Source: Mucilaginibacter_A sp050955045 (GTDB lineage Bacteria; Bacteroidota; Bacteroidia; Sphingobacteriales; Sphingobacteriaceae). From it: a DNA stretch of 64,000 nucleotides. The stretch is from contig JBPBQV010000021.1 in the NCBI GenBank assembly GCA_050955045.1, positions 1 to 64,000 on the forward strand, read 5' to 3'. This document shows positions 35,131-44,336 of the stretch, piece by piece (within the stretch, counting starts at the first letter, position 1; each line of letters starts with the position of its first letter). The notes under the pieces are model-generated. The model was given only the letters and a program-made list of their open reading frames with translations, did not search any database and had not been told where the DNA came from. Made by a program: the position numbers and the translations under genes.

Positions 35131-36510
35131 ATGGAAACAGGAAATCAAATATCAGCAATAACAACTGCCGGAAACGGTAAGTTCCTGTGCATTCTGGGTG
35201 CTGGAGAAAGCGGTGTTGGCGCAGCTTTTCTGGCTCGTAAGCAGGGTTTCAAAGTTTTTGTTTCCGATTTTGGGCAGATGAACGAAAAGTACAAGTTGCA
35301 ATTGCAGGATTGGAACATCGATTTCGAAGAGAACCAGCACTCCGAAGATATTATTTTGCAAGCTGATGAAGTTGTTAAAAGTCCGGGCATTCCTGAAAAA
35401 GCGCCAATCATCAAAAAACTAAAATCAAAAGGGATTTCGGTAATTTCTGAAATTGAATTTGCTGCCCGCTATACCAAAGCCAAAATGATCTGCATTACTG
35501 GATCAAACGGAAAAACAACCACGGCAAGTTTGACTTATCATTTACTTAAAAATGCAGGTTTAAACGTTGGTTTGGCCGGCAACATTGGTAAAAGTTTTGC
35601 TTATCAGGTTGCTGCCGAAAAGTATGATCATTTTGTGTTGGAAATCAGCAGTTTTATGTTGGATGATATGTACAAGTTTAAAGCTGATATTGCTGTATTG
35701 CTGAATATTACGCCGGATCATTTAGACCGGTATGAATACAAAATGGATAATTATGCTGATTCCAAATTCCGCATTACCCAAAATCAAACTGGTGCTGATT
35801 ACCTGATTTATTGTGCTGATGATGAAGAAACGATGAAAGGAATTAGCAAACGCAAAATTGCTGCCCGGCAATTGCCTTTTTCTATCCAGAAAAAAGTAGA
35901 ACAAGGTGCTTATTTAAGTGAAGATGAAATTTACATTTTAACTGATAAAGGAGATTTCAGTATGAATATCAGTGAATTAGCTTTACAGGGAAAGCATAAT
36001 ATTTATAACAGTATGGCTGCGGGCATTACAGCCAAAGTTTTGGAATTGAAAAACGAAACCATCCGCGAAAGCATGGGCGATTTCAAAAATATTGAACACC
36101 GGCTGGAATCGGCAGGCAAAATTGCAGGTATCACTTTTATCAATGACTCTAAAGCAACCAACGTAAATTCTACTTGGTATGCTTTGGAAAGTATGAGTAC
36201 AGATGTAATATTGATTTTAGGTGGCGTAGATAAAGGCAACGATTATTCGATGCTGAAAGAATTAGTAAAGCAAAAAGTAAAAGCCATTGTGTGTTTAGGA
36301 AAAGACAATAAACGCATTCATGAAGCTTTTGAAGATGATGTTGAGATGATTGTTAACTCATTTTCTGCACAGGAAGCGGTACAAATGGCTTATCATTTGG
36401 CAAAAAAAGGTGATACTGTTCTGTTATCTCCGGCTTGCGCGAGTTTTGATTTGTTTAAAAATTATGAAGATCGCGGCCAGCAGTTTAAAGCAGCGGTAAA
36501 GGAATTATAA
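35131..36510 (+). CDS. murD: UDP-MurNAc-L-alanine:D-glutamate ligase
   Basis: A 459-residue Mur ligase adding D-glutamate to UDP-MurNAc-L-Ala. FLCILGAGESGVGAAFLARK is the N-terminal Rossmann segment, MICITGSNGKTTTASLTYH the ATP loop, and LNITPDHLDRYEYKMDNYADSK the metal and substrate region. INDSKATNVNSTWYALESM and LILGGVDKGNDY close the C-terminal domain. ATG 35131 leaves a ~20-residue non-conserved leader, and no other good start is nearer to the fold. The TAA stop is the start of an interspersed palindrome. Confidence 0.97.
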   Translation: METGNQISAITTAGNGKFLCILGAGESGVGAAFLARKQGFKVFVSDFGQMNEKYKLQLQDWNIDFEENQHSEDIILQADEVVKSPGIPEKAPIIKKLKSKGISVISEIEFAARYTKAKMICITGSNGKTTTASLTYHLLKNAGLNVGLAGNIGKSFAYQVAAEKYDHFVLEISSFMLDDMYKFKADIAVLLNITPDHLDRYEYKMDNYADSKFRITQNQTGADYLIYCADDEETMKGISKRKIAARQLPFSIQKKVEQGAYLSEDEIYILTDKGDFSMNISELALQGKHNIYNSMAAGITAKVLELKNETIRESMGDFKNIEHRLESAGKIAGITFINDSKATNVNSTWYALESMSTDVILILGGVDKGNDYSMLKELVKQKVKAIVCLGKDNKRIHEAFEDDVEMIVNSFSAQEAVQMAYHLAKKGDTVLLSPACASFDLFKNYEDRGQQFKAAVKEL

Positions 36511-36554
36511 TACTGTTTTTATCAATATAAAAAATATACTGTAAAAGAAGCATG
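36509..36554. repeat. palindrome plus adjoining half-site between murD and ftsW
   Basis: A full but decayed copy (AATACTGTTTTTAT, CAAT, ATAAAAAATATACT) starts at the second base of the murD stop. It is followed without gap by a right half-arm GTAAAAGAAGCATG, whose last ATG is the ftsW start codon. The whole intergenic gap is repeat sequence. Confidence 0.78.
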
Positions 36555-37718
36555 CACAGAATACTCAGTCAAACCAAAGGCGACCGCTGGATATGGCTCA
36601 TCGTAATTCTGCTTTCTGTAATTTCGGCACTGGCCGTTTACAGTTCAACAGGTACGCTGGCTTATAAACGTGGTGTTGGTGCAGAATCAATTTTGATTAA
36701 GCACATGGCCATGATTTTTGGTGGCTTGGCGTTGATGTTTGTTTCCCATAAACTGGATTACCGGTATTATATGGGGATTTCTAAAATCCTGATGATTGTA
36801 ACTATTCCATTGCTGCTTTATACGCTTCTTTTTGGTAGTCATTTAAATGATGCAAGTCGGTGGATTGCCATTCCTGGAACCGGATTAACCTTCCAAACTT
36901 CGGATTTGGCAAAACTTTCTCTCATTACTTTTTTAGCCAGAAGTTTATCGCGCAAGCAGGAAAATATTAAAGATGTAAAAGAATCTTTCTTGCCGATTAT
37001 GGGTTCTGTTTGCGTAGTTTTTATCCTGATTGCATTAGCCAATTTATCTACCGCGTTGATGTTATTTGGAGTAAGTATTTTACTGTTAATTATCGGCCGG
37101 ATCAGCATCAAACAAATTGCAGTAGTTTGTTTGGCAGGAGCGGTTTTATTATCTGGCGTAATATTTTTAGGGCCGAGAAGGAAAACATACGCTTCCCGTA
37201 TTCAAACATTTTTACACCCAAGTAAAGTTGATCGTGATAAATCTTTTCAGGCTGATCATGCCAAAATTGCCATTGCAACAGGCGGTGTTTTTGGTAAAGG
37301 TCCGGGAAATAGTGTTGAACGCAATTATTTGCCTCATCCATATTCAGATTTTATTTATGCTACAATTATTGAAGAATACGGCTTGGTTGGTGGTTTTTCA
37401 TTAGTTGTAATTTATTTATTCTTGCTGTATCGCTGCATCAAAATTGTAACCAAAGCGCCAAAAGCTTTTGGGGCTTTGCTGGCAGCAGGCTTAAGTTTTA
37501 GTTTGACGATACAGGCTTTTGCCAATATGGCGGTTGCTGTGGGTTTAGGTCCGGTTACGGGTGTGCCTTTACCGTTGGTAAGCATGGGTGGAACATCTAT
37601 ATTATTTACAAGCGTGGCTTTCGGGATAATATTATCGGTAAGCCGACACATTGACGAATACGAAGATAACCGAAAAGTAGTAATAGGCGAAATCAGGGAA
37701 AAGGAAGTAGCAGCCTGA
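36552..37718 (+). CDS. ftsW: FtsW, septal peptidoglycan glycosyltransferase (SEDS family)
   Basis: A 388-residue SEDS membrane protein with about ten membrane segments. It polymerises glycan strands at the septum together with FtsI. GSHLNDASRWIAIPGTGLTFQTSDLAKLSL is the characteristic loop, and GVFGKGPGNSVERNYLPHPYSDFIYATIIEE holds the catalytic-region signature (PxxxxDFxxxxxxEE). GVPLPLVSMGGTSILFTSVAFGI is the C-terminal motif. The ATG lies at the edge of a palindrome half-site, and the stop lies in the next repeat copy. Confidence 0.96.
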   Translation: MHRILSQTKGDRWIWLIVILLSVISALAVYSSTGTLAYKRGVGAESILIKHMAMIFGGLALMFVSHKLDYRYYMGISKILMIVTIPLLLYTLLFGSHLNDASRWIAIPGTGLTFQTSDLAKLSLITFLARSLSRKQENIKDVKESFLPIMGSVCVVFILIALANLSTALMLFGVSILLLIIGRISIKQIAVVCLAGAVLLSGVIFLGPRRKTYASRIQTFLHPSKVDRDKSFQADHAKIAIATGGVFGKGPGNSVERNYLPHPYSDFIYATIIEEYGLVGGFSLVVIYLFLLYRCIKIVTKAPKAFGALLAAGLSFSLTIQAFANMAVAVGLGPVTGVPLPLVSMGGTSILFTSVAFGIILSVSRHIDEYEDNRKVVIGEIREKEVAA

Positions 37719-37743
37719 TTTTTAATCAGGTAAAAGAAGCATC
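37713..37743. repeat. palindrome copy between ftsW and murG
   Basis: Right arm GTAAAAGAAGCATC is exact. The left part CTGATTTTTAATCAGG keeps the CTG-T5-A pattern with two one-base insertions and also forms a local hairpin CCTGATT-TTT-AATCAGG. The ftsW TGA stop lies in the left part. Confidence 0.7.
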
Positions 37744-37764
37744 AAAATTTTAGCAGATATAGGA

Positions 37765-38889
37765 ATGGCAAAAAAAATCATCATAAGCGGCGGCGGAACC
37801 GGAGGACATATCTTCCCGGCTATTGCCATTGCTGATGCTCTGAAAAAGCTTCATCCTGAAACAGAAATTTTGTTTGTTGGCGCGAACGGCCGCATGGAAA
37901 TGGAAAAAGTTCCTGCTGCCGGATACGAAATTGAAGGTTTAGATATTGCCGGTTTTCAGCGCGGTTCCATCCTTAAAAATCTTACGTTACCGTTTAAAGT
38001 TTTTAACAGTGTAAACAAAGCAAAATCAATCATCAAAAGCTTCAAGCCTGATGCTGTAGTTGGCGTTGGTGGTTACGCTTCCGGCCCGTTGTTGTATGCT
38101 GCTTCAACTAAAAATTTGCCGATTCTCATTCAGGAACAAAACTCTTACGCAGGCATCACCAATAAATGGTTGGCAAAAAAAGCAAAACGAATTTGTGTGG
38201 CTTTTGATCGAATGGAACAGTTTTTTCCGGCCGATCGAATTATCAAAACAGGCAATCCGATTCGCAGAACATCTGTAACAATCAACGGAAAAAGGGAAGA
38301 AGCATTTGAATATTTCAAACTTTCTCCATTTAAAAAAACAATTTTAGTTACCGGCGGAAGTTTGGGAGCCGGAACTTTAAACAAATGTATGCTGGCTGGT
38401 TTGGATCAGTTAATTGCTGCGGATGTACAATTAATCTGGCAAACCGGAAAATATTATTATAAAGGAATTGTAGAAAAGCTGGGTTCAACTATCCATCAAA
38501 ATATTTGTGTTTTAGAGTTTTTAAACCGGATGGATTTAGCTTACGCTGCTGCCGACGTAATTATCTCTCGTGCTGGAGCCGGAACCATTGCAGAATTATG
38601 TATGGTAAAAAAAGCAGTGATTCTGGTGCCTTCGCCAAATGTGGCAGAAGATCATCAAACTAAAAATGCGCTGGCTTTGGTACAACAAAATGCTGCGGTT
38701 TTGGTGAAAGATGTAGATGCAGAAAATACACTGATAAAAACAGTATTGAATTTGTTGCAAGATGAAAATCAGCAGCAAAAACTAAGTACACAAATTGGCA
38801 AACTGGCCATGCCGGATGCTGATTTAAACATTGCAAAAGAAGTATTAAAAATTACAGAAAATAAAGTAAATGCTGTTTTTACAGCATAA
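37765..38889 (+). CDS. murG: MurG, lipid II-forming GlcNAc transferase
   Basis: A 374-residue GT28 enzyme adding GlcNAc to lipid I on the cytoplasmic membrane face. KKIIISGGGTGGHIFPAIAIADAL is the first glycine-rich loop and VVGVGGYASGPLLYAA the second. LVTGGSLGAGTLN opens the donor domain and ISRAGAGTIAELCMVKKAVILVPSPNVAEDHQ binds UDP-GlcNAc. The last residues NAVFTA and the stop are encoded by a palindrome copy (38869-38899), which also spans the gap to murC. A further repeat-like stretch at 38734-38747 is less certain. Confidence 0.97.
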   Translation: MAKKIIISGGGTGGHIFPAIAIADALKKLHPETEILFVGANGRMEMEKVPAAGYEIEGLDIAGFQRGSILKNLTLPFKVFNSVNKAKSIIKSFKPDAVVGVGGYASGPLLYAASTKNLPILIQEQNSYAGITNKWLAKKAKRICVAFDRMEQFFPADRIIKTGNPIRRTSVTINGKREEAFEYFKLSPFKKTILVTGGSLGAGTLNKCMLAGLDQLIAADVQLIWQTGKYYYKGIVEKLGSTIHQNICVLEFLNRMDLAYAAADVIISRAGAGTIAELCMVKKAVILVPSPNVAEDHQTKNALALVQQNAAVLVKDVDAENTLIKTVLNLLQDENQQQKLSTQIGKLAMPDADLNIAKEVLKITENKVNAVFTA

Positions 38890-38899
38890 AAATATGGAA
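38869..38899. repeat. palindrome copy across murG stop and murC start
   Basis: Left arm AATGCTGTTTTTAC, centre AGC, right arm ATAAAAATATGGAA. The murG stop (38887-38889) and the murC ATG (38894) both lie in the right arm. Confidence 0.72.
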
Positions 38900-40252
38900 C
38901 TGAACAGCATACAACGTGTTTACTTGATTGGAATCGGCGGAATCGGCATGAGCGGTTTGGCGCGGTATTTTAATCATCGCGGCTGTTTGGTTGCCGGTTA
39001 TGATAAAACGCAAACTGCTTTAACCACAGCTCTTGAACAGGAAAATATCGAGGTAGCTTATCACGATGAAATCGATTATATTCCGTTTGATTTTAACGAG
39101 CCGGAAGAAGGTACGCTGGTAATTTATACGCCAGCAGTTCCTGCAAATTCTTTGATTTTAAGCTTCTTTCAGGATAAAAAATTTGTGTTGAAAAAGCGCT
39201 CGGAGGTTTTGGGCATCATCAGCAAAGGCATGTTTACCATTGCCGTTGCCGGAACGCACGGAAAAACCACCACTTCCAGCATGATTGCGCATGTTTTACG
39301 TGCTTCGGGTAATGATTGTTCGGCTTTTTTGGGTGGAATTGCAACTAATTATCAAACCAATGTTTTGTTTGGAAGCAATGAAATGGTTGTTGTTGAAGCT
39401 GATGAATATGATCGATCTTTCCTCACGCTTCATCCCGATATTGCTGTGGTTACTTCCATGGATGCCGATCACCTCGATATTTATGGTGATAAAAACAGCA
39501 TGGTCAAATCCTTCCAGCAGTTTGCTTCACAACTAAAAGCGGATGGTGAACTGATTTGTAAAAAAGGGTTACCGTTAAATCATGGTTTTACTTATTCTGC
39601 AAGCGAAAATGCCAATGCTTCGGCAGAAAATATCAGCATTAAAAACGGAAATTATCATTTCGATTTCAGAAGCAAAGAAGTCGAAATCAAAAATATTCAA
39701 TTAGGAATTGCAGGTATACATAATGTAGAAAATGCAGTTGCAGCTATACAAACCGCTTTGTTTTTAGAAGTTGATCCGCAGGAAATAAAAGCTGCTTTAA
39801 AGTCTTTTCTGGGCATTAAACGCCGGTTTGAATACATCATCAATACAGATAAAACTATTTATATTGATGATTACGCACATCATCCGGAAGAATTACGAGC
39901 GGCAATTACTTCAGTAAAAGAGCTTTATCCGGCTAAAAAACTAACGGTAATTTTTCAACCGCATTTGTTTACGCGCACAAGGGATTTTGCTGATGATTTT
40001 GCCGAAGTTTTATCGCAAACAGATGATTTGATTTTACTGGATATTTATCCGGCAAGAGAATTACCGATTGAAGATGTAAACGCAGAAATGATTTTGGAGC
40101 GGATGAAATCTTTTTCAAAACATAAAAAATATACGGTAAAAGAAGCATTGTATTACGTGCAGCAGCAAAAGCCGGAACTGCTATTAACCGTTGGCGCAGG
40201 AGATATTGACAAGATGGTTGAACCTTTAAAAACAGCTTTGCAGGATGCTTAA
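38894..40252 (+). CDS. murC: UDP-MurNAc:L-alanine ligase
   Basis: A 452-residue Mur ligase adding the first L-alanine to UDP-MurNAc. RVYLIGIGGIGMSGLARYFNHRG is the N-terminal Rossmann loop, IAVAGTHGKTTTSSMIAHVL the ATP loop, and VVVEADEYDRSFLTLHPDIAVVTSMDADHLDIY the metal and substrate region. IYIDDYAHHPEELRAAI is the MurC signature. I use ATG 38894 (MELNSIQRVYLIG). An in-frame ATG at 38870 would overlap murG and add eight residues that are repeat sequence. It overlaps ftsQ by eight bases. Confidence 0.96.
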   Translation: MELNSIQRVYLIGIGGIGMSGLARYFNHRGCLVAGYDKTQTALTTALEQENIEVAYHDEIDYIPFDFNEPEEGTLVIYTPAVPANSLILSFFQDKKFVLKKRSEVLGIISKGMFTIAVAGTHGKTTTSSMIAHVLRASGNDCSAFLGGIATNYQTNVLFGSNEMVVVEADEYDRSFLTLHPDIAVVTSMDADHLDIYGDKNSMVKSFQQFASQLKADGELICKKGLPLNHGFTYSASENANASAENISIKNGNYHFDFRSKEVEIKNIQLGIAGIHNVENAVAAIQTALFLEVDPQEIKAALKSFLGIKRRFEYIINTDKTIYIDDYAHHPEELRAAITSVKELYPAKKLTVIFQPHLFTRTRDFADDFAEVLSQTDDLILLDIYPARELPIEDVNAEMILERMKSFSKHKKYTVKEALYYVQQQKPELLLTVGAGDIDKMVEPLKTALQDA

Positions 40253-41111
40253 AAAAACCATCTGGAAGCCGATTTTATTTGGAACGATCTGGGCAGTTTG
40301 CCTGGGCGGATTGTTTGTGCTCATGAGTTTTATCGGTATAAAAAGAGCATCCATATTGTGCCGCGAAGTGAAAGTTTACATTCCAGGCAACCAGTATTTT
40401 GTTGATCGGCAGGAAATCAATTCTATTTTGCATGTAGGCAATAATACTTTGGTAGGCAAAAAACTGGAAGACATCAACATCCAGCAACTTGAAAAAACAT
40501 TGCAGGCCAATCCGTTCATTGAATTTGCCAAAGTTTTTGCAGATATGGACGGCGTAATTAATGTAGAAGTACGCCAGCGGCAACCAATTTTACGGATTAT
40601 GAACCGCTTTGGACAAGATTTTTATGTAGATCAATACGGTTTAAAAATTCCGCTTTCTGCAAACTTTACTGCACCTGTTTTGATTGCAACTGGCACAATC
40701 GATGAAGTTTTTATCAACCGTGTAGATACTTTGCATACGGCTATGGCAAAATCTTTGTTTAAAACGGCAGATTTTATCCGCAGGGATTCTTTATGGGATG
40801 CGCAGATTGAACAAATTTATATTAACGCTAACCGCGAAATAGAATTAATTCCAAGAGTAGGTAACCAACGGATTTTGTTGGGTAATACCGATTCTTTAGA
40901 TAAAAAATTTAAAAATCTGTTAATATTTTATCAGAAAGCGATACCTAAAGTTGGATGGGATGCGTACAAAGTCATCAACATCAAATATGCTAATCAGGTT
41001 GTGGCTGTTAAAAGCGACTCTTTAATAAAGAGTGAGGCATTGAAACCAAAGAAAACAGTTACAAAATATACTAATCAGATTATTCAGGATACAATTCAAA
41101 ATATACATTAG
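40245..41111 (+). CDS. ftsQ: FtsQ/DivIB-like division protein
   Basis: A 288-residue bitopic protein. One N-terminal membrane segment (about residues 9-30) is followed by a periplasmic POTRA-like region (KVYIPGNQYFVDRQEINSIL) and a beta domain (VFADMDGVINVEVRQRQPILRIM). FtsQ links FtsL/FtsB-type proteins to the divisome. Position between murC and ftsA confirms it. A palindrome copy (40320-40351) runs in frame over residues 26-36 (LMSFIGIKRAS) at the outer end of the membrane segment. It meets ftsA two bases later. Confidence 0.9.
   Translation: MLKKTIWKPILFGTIWAVCLGGLFVLMSFIGIKRASILCREVKVYIPGNQYFVDRQEINSILHVGNNTLVGKKLEDINIQQLEKTLQANPFIEFAKVFADMDGVINVEVRQRQPILRIMNRFGQDFYVDQYGLKIPLSANFTAPVLIATGTIDEVFINRVDTLHTAMAKSLFKTADFIRRDSLWDAQIEQIYINANREIELIPRVGNQRILLGNTDSLDKKFKNLLIFYQKAIPKVGWDAYKVINIKYANQVVAVKSDSLIKSEALKPKKTVTKYTNQIIQDTIQNIH
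40320..40351. repeat. palindrome copy inside ftsQ
   Basis: TTTTATCGGTATAAAAA is identical over 17 bases to the centre of the perfect copy at 26294-26325. The right arm ATAAAAAGAGCATC is near consensus. The left outer arm is decayed. Read in frame as SFIGIKRAS. Confidence 0.72.
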
Positions 41112-41113
41112 AA

Positions 41114-42466
41114 ATGGAAAAGGTTTCTATCAGTCACGATAAGAGTTCGCCAATTGTAGTTGGTTTAGACATTGGTACTACAAAGATCTGCGCAATAGTA
41201 GGCCGCAGAAGTAAAGATAAAACAGTTGAAATACTAGGTATCGGCAAAGCAGAATCTGCTGGAGTAACTCGTGGCGTAGTATCTAATATTGATAAAACGG
41301 TGCAAGGAATTATGCAGGCGATAGAAATTGCAGCCTCACAATCCAACGTAGAAATTCGGGTGGTAAACGTGGGTATTGCTGGTCAGCATATTAAAAGTTT
41401 ACAGCACCGCGGATTGATTACCCGTCGGGATTTAAATCGTGAAATCAATAGAAAAGATATTGAAAAGCTCATTGAAGATATGTATAATCTGGTAATGCCT
41501 CCGGGAGAAGAGATTATACATGTTTTGCCGCAGGAATTTACGGTAGATAATGAGCCGGGAATTAAAGACCCGATTGGTATGGCTGGGGTTCGTTTGGAAG
41601 CTAATTTCCACATCATTTCCGGTCAGGTTACTGCTGTAAAAAACATTGTAAAATGTGTAACTAAAGCTGGCTTGGAAAGCCACGAATTGATTTTGGAACC
41701 ATTGGCATCATCAGAAGCTGTATTAACAGATGAAGAAAAAGAAGCTGGTGTAGTTTTGGTGGATATTGGTGGTGGTACAACAGATTTGGCCATATTTCAT
41801 GAAGGAATTATACGTCATACGGCTGTTATTCCGTTTGGAGGAAATAGCGTTACAGAAGATATTCGCGAAGGTTGTTCGGTGATGCGTAACATTGCGGAAA
41901 TGCTTAAAACGCGTTTTGGATCAGCTTTGGCCGAAGAGAACAAAGACAACGAGATTGTTTGTGTACCAGGTTTACGTGGACGGGAATCGAAAGAAATATC
42001 TGTAAAAAACCTGGCTTATGTAATTCAGGCACGCATGGAAGAAATCATTGAGCATGTTTATTACGAGATTAAAACTTCCGGTTACGAGAAAAAAATGATC
42101 GGTGGTATCGTTATTACAGGAGGTGGCGCAGATTTGAAACATTTGCCGCAACTGGTTGAATATGTAACTGGTTTGGATTGTCGTATAGGTTATCCAAGCG
42201 AGCATCTGGCTAAAAACGAAGTGCTGCAAAAAAACATTTTTGATGATTTGCAAAGCCCGATGTATGCTACCGGTATTGGCTTGCTGATTAAAGGAATCCA
42301 AAAAATGGAAGATGCAGAAATTCCGACTGTTGCAGAAGTGAAAACACAAGCAAAACCAACAGCTGGCGTAACATCAGAGAAGAAACACGGCCTGCTTTCT
42401 AGAATGCTGGAAAAAGGAAAAATATTTATTAAAGACGATATTAAAGATGAAGATTTTTTAAAGTAA
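41114..42466 (+). CDS. ftsA: FtsA, actin-like divisome anchor
   Basis: A 450-residue actin-fold protein that tethers FtsZ to the membrane. IVVGLDIGTTKICAIVGRRS is the phosphate-1 loop and VGIAGQHIKSLQHRG lies in the FtsA-specific 1C region. GVVLVDIGGGTTDLAIFHEG is the phosphate-2 loop and IGGIVITGGGADLKHLPQL the adenosine motif. The C-terminal LLSRMLEKGKIFIKDDIKDE gives an amphipathic helix for membrane binding, then an acidic end. It lies directly upstream of ftsZ with a 108-base gap. A decayed palindrome may cover its stop. Confidence 0.97.
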   Translation: MEKVSISHDKSSPIVVGLDIGTTKICAIVGRRSKDKTVEILGIGKAESAGVTRGVVSNIDKTVQGIMQAIEIAASQSNVEIRVVNVGIAGQHIKSLQHRGLITRRDLNREINRKDIEKLIEDMYNLVMPPGEEIIHVLPQEFTVDNEPGIKDPIGMAGVRLEANFHIISGQVTAVKNIVKCVTKAGLESHELILEPLASSEAVLTDEEKEAGVVLVDIGGGTTDLAIFHEGIIRHTAVIPFGGNSVTEDIREGCSVMRNIAEMLKTRFGSALAEENKDNEIVCVPGLRGRESKEISVKNLAYVIQARMEEIIEHVYYEIKTSGYEKKMIGGIVITGGGADLKHLPQLVEYVTGLDCRIGYPSEHLAKNEVLQKNIFDDLQSPMYATGIGLLIKGIQKMEDAEIPTVAEVKTQAKPTAGVTSEKKHGLLSRMLEKGKIFIKDDIKDEDFLK

Positions 42467-42574
42467 AAAACAGTAGATCAGCATTTAAACAGTAGTAAAG
42501 TAATTTGTAAAAACGTATCATTACGTTGTATTAAACCGAATCGTCAAAAACCAATATAGCTAAAGTCAGCCATT

Positions 42575-44194
42575 ATGCAATTTGAAATGTTAAAAGAAAA
42601 GTCATCCATCATCAAGGTAATTGGTGTGGGAGGCGGCGGCGGCAACGCAGTAAATCATATGTACAAACAGGGTATTACCGGTGTGGATTTTATCATCTGC
42701 AACACGGATGCCCAAGCTTTAGAATTAAGTCCGATCCCTAATAAAATCCAGTTAGGTGCCAGTTTAACAGAAGGAATGGGTGCAGGTTCCATTCCGGAGG
42801 TTGGTAAAAACTCAGCCATAGAAAACATTGATGATATTAAACAGATGCTGGGCACAAACACTAAAATGCTGTTTATTACTGCCGGAATGGGTGGAGGAAC
42901 AGGAACTGGTGCCAGCCCGATTATTGCCCAGGCAGCCCGCGAACTGGATATTTTAACAGTAGGTATCATCACTACACCTTTTTCTTTTGAAGGCAAACGC
43001 CGTAAAATGCAAGCCGAAGAAGGCATGGAAGAATTGCGAAAATATGTAGATTCTTTCCTGGTAATTTCTAATGACAGGGTACGCGAAATATTTGGTAACC
43101 TTACTTTTAGTGCGGCTTTTGCACAAGCAGACAATATTTTAACTACAGCTGCCAAAGGCATTGCAGAAATTATTACGTTGCCTGGTTATATTAACGTTGA
43201 TTTTAAGGATGTGCGCACTGTGATGAAAGACAGCGGCGTTTCTATCATGGGCAGCTATGCTTCTTCTGGTGAAAACCGTGCTTATGAAGCTGTTAGAGGT
43301 GCTTTGGCTTCTCCTTTATTAAAAGATAATGAAATTGAAGGTGCAAGATATATCCTGTTAAATATTAGTTCTGGTGAAAAAGAGGTGACCATGGATGAAG
43401 TAAGCATTATTACTGATTTTATCCAGGAAGAAGCCGGTTTAATGGCAGACCTGATTTGGGGTAATTGCAAGGACGAAAATCTTGGGGATAAAATTTCGGT
43501 TACTATTATTGCAACTGGTTTTCAAACTAAAGATGAGCGCGAAAAAGTGCAAAGTTCTAAAAAAGTTGTGTCTCATTTAATTGCAGATAACCAGCCATTA
43601 GTAAAAGCGGTAAACGAATTTACTGTTAATACCAGTAAAGGAGATAGCCAGGAACCGTTTCTGAAAGTTCGTGAAGAAAACCAGTCAAACTCAATAAACA
43701 ATATGTTTCAGAAGAGGGAAGAACCGGTTAGAGAAGAACAAAACGGAACAATCAGGTATAAGCTTAATGACGATGACAAGAGGCAGGAAACTGAAAAAGA
43801 ACCCGCTGGTTTTAGTATTAAAATTGCAGAACCAATTAATTTTGACAAGCCTGCGGAAATCTACGTAAACGAACAAATTAAGCCAGAACCCGTAAAACAA
43901 GAAGCACAACATGTTGCTGGTGCTGATGATTTGAAAACAGACGAATCTATCGAAGAGCAGCTTAAAAATTCAAGAGAGCGTATTAGACGCTTAAAAGATT
44001 TAAGCATGAAGTTAAGAAGTGGAAGTATCCAGGAACTGGAAAATGTTCCAGCTTATAAACGCAAAGAAGTTGCTTTGCAGCAAAATATACATTCATCTGA
44101 AACTCAAGTTTCAAGGTTTTCATTGCTGGCAGATGAAGATGGCAAAACTGAAATTCGACCTAACAATTCTTTTCTACATGATAATGTAGATTAA
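42575..44194 (+). CDS. ftsZ: FtsZ, tubulin-like division GTPase
   Basis: A 539-residue protein that polymerises into the Z-ring. The GTPase core (about 1-320) has IKVIGVGGGGGNAVNHM, the tubulin signature GGGTGTGASP near residue 110 and the T7-loop region NVDFKDVRTVM. A long linker (about 330-450) is charged and variable. The partner-binding peptide VPAYKRKEVAL lies near residue 495, and a further ~40-residue tail ends NNSFLHDNVD, a form I associate with Sphingobacteria-type Bacteroidota. It is the last gene of the cluster and has a terminator 22 bases downstream. Confidence 0.97.
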   Translation: MQFEMLKEKSSIIKVIGVGGGGGNAVNHMYKQGITGVDFIICNTDAQALELSPIPNKIQLGASLTEGMGAGSIPEVGKNSAIENIDDIKQMLGTNTKMLFITAGMGGGTGTGASPIIAQAARELDILTVGIITTPFSFEGKRRKMQAEEGMEELRKYVDSFLVISNDRVREIFGNLTFSAAFAQADNILTTAAKGIAEIITLPGYINVDFKDVRTVMKDSGVSIMGSYASSGENRAYEAVRGALASPLLKDNEIEGARYILLNISSGEKEVTMDEVSIITDFIQEEAGLMADLIWGNCKDENLGDKISVTIIATGFQTKDEREKVQSSKKVVSHLIADNQPLVKAVNEFTVNTSKGDSQEPFLKVREENQSNSINNMFQKREEPVREEQNGTIRYKLNDDDKRQETEKEPAGFSIKIAEPINFDKPAEIYVNEQIKPEPVKQEAQHVAGADDLKTDESIEEQLKNSRERIRRLKDLSMKLRSGSIQELENVPAYKRKEVALQQNIHSSETQVSRFSLLADEDGKTEIRPNNSFLHDNVD

Positions 44195-44215
44195 CACACA
44201 GAGGTTAAAATATTC

Positions 44216-44244
44216 AGGCCTTTGTAAAAGCAGAGGCCTTTTTT
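44216..44244 (+). terminator. terminator of the dcw operon
   Basis: A stem AGGCCTTTG against CAGAGGCCT (one G-T pair) with loop TAAAAG and a T run follows the ftsZ stop by 22 bases. Confidence 0.85.
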
Positions 44245-44297
44245 GTTGATTCTGAGTAAGAGTTTAGTGCTTCGTTTGATGATAAATTTTTAACAAG

Positions 44298-44305
44298 TAA
44301 CTTTA
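44298..44305 (+). promoter_or_regulatory. probable -7 promoter box for spt
   Basis: TAACTTTA differs from the Bacteroidota TAnnTTTG box only in the last base, 32 bases before the TTG start, and follows a terminator. Confidence 0.45.
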
Positions 44306-44336
44306 CCAAGTTATATTCACTTTAAAATAAACTATT

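Noticed and set aside
42446..42478. Possible decayed palindrome over the ftsA stop
   Set aside because: Only the T-run, A-run and CAGTA resemble the family, with several insertions; too weak to list.
42655..43161. Minus-strand open frame of 168 codons opposite ftsZ
   Set aside because: It is a shadow of the ftsZ reading frame.
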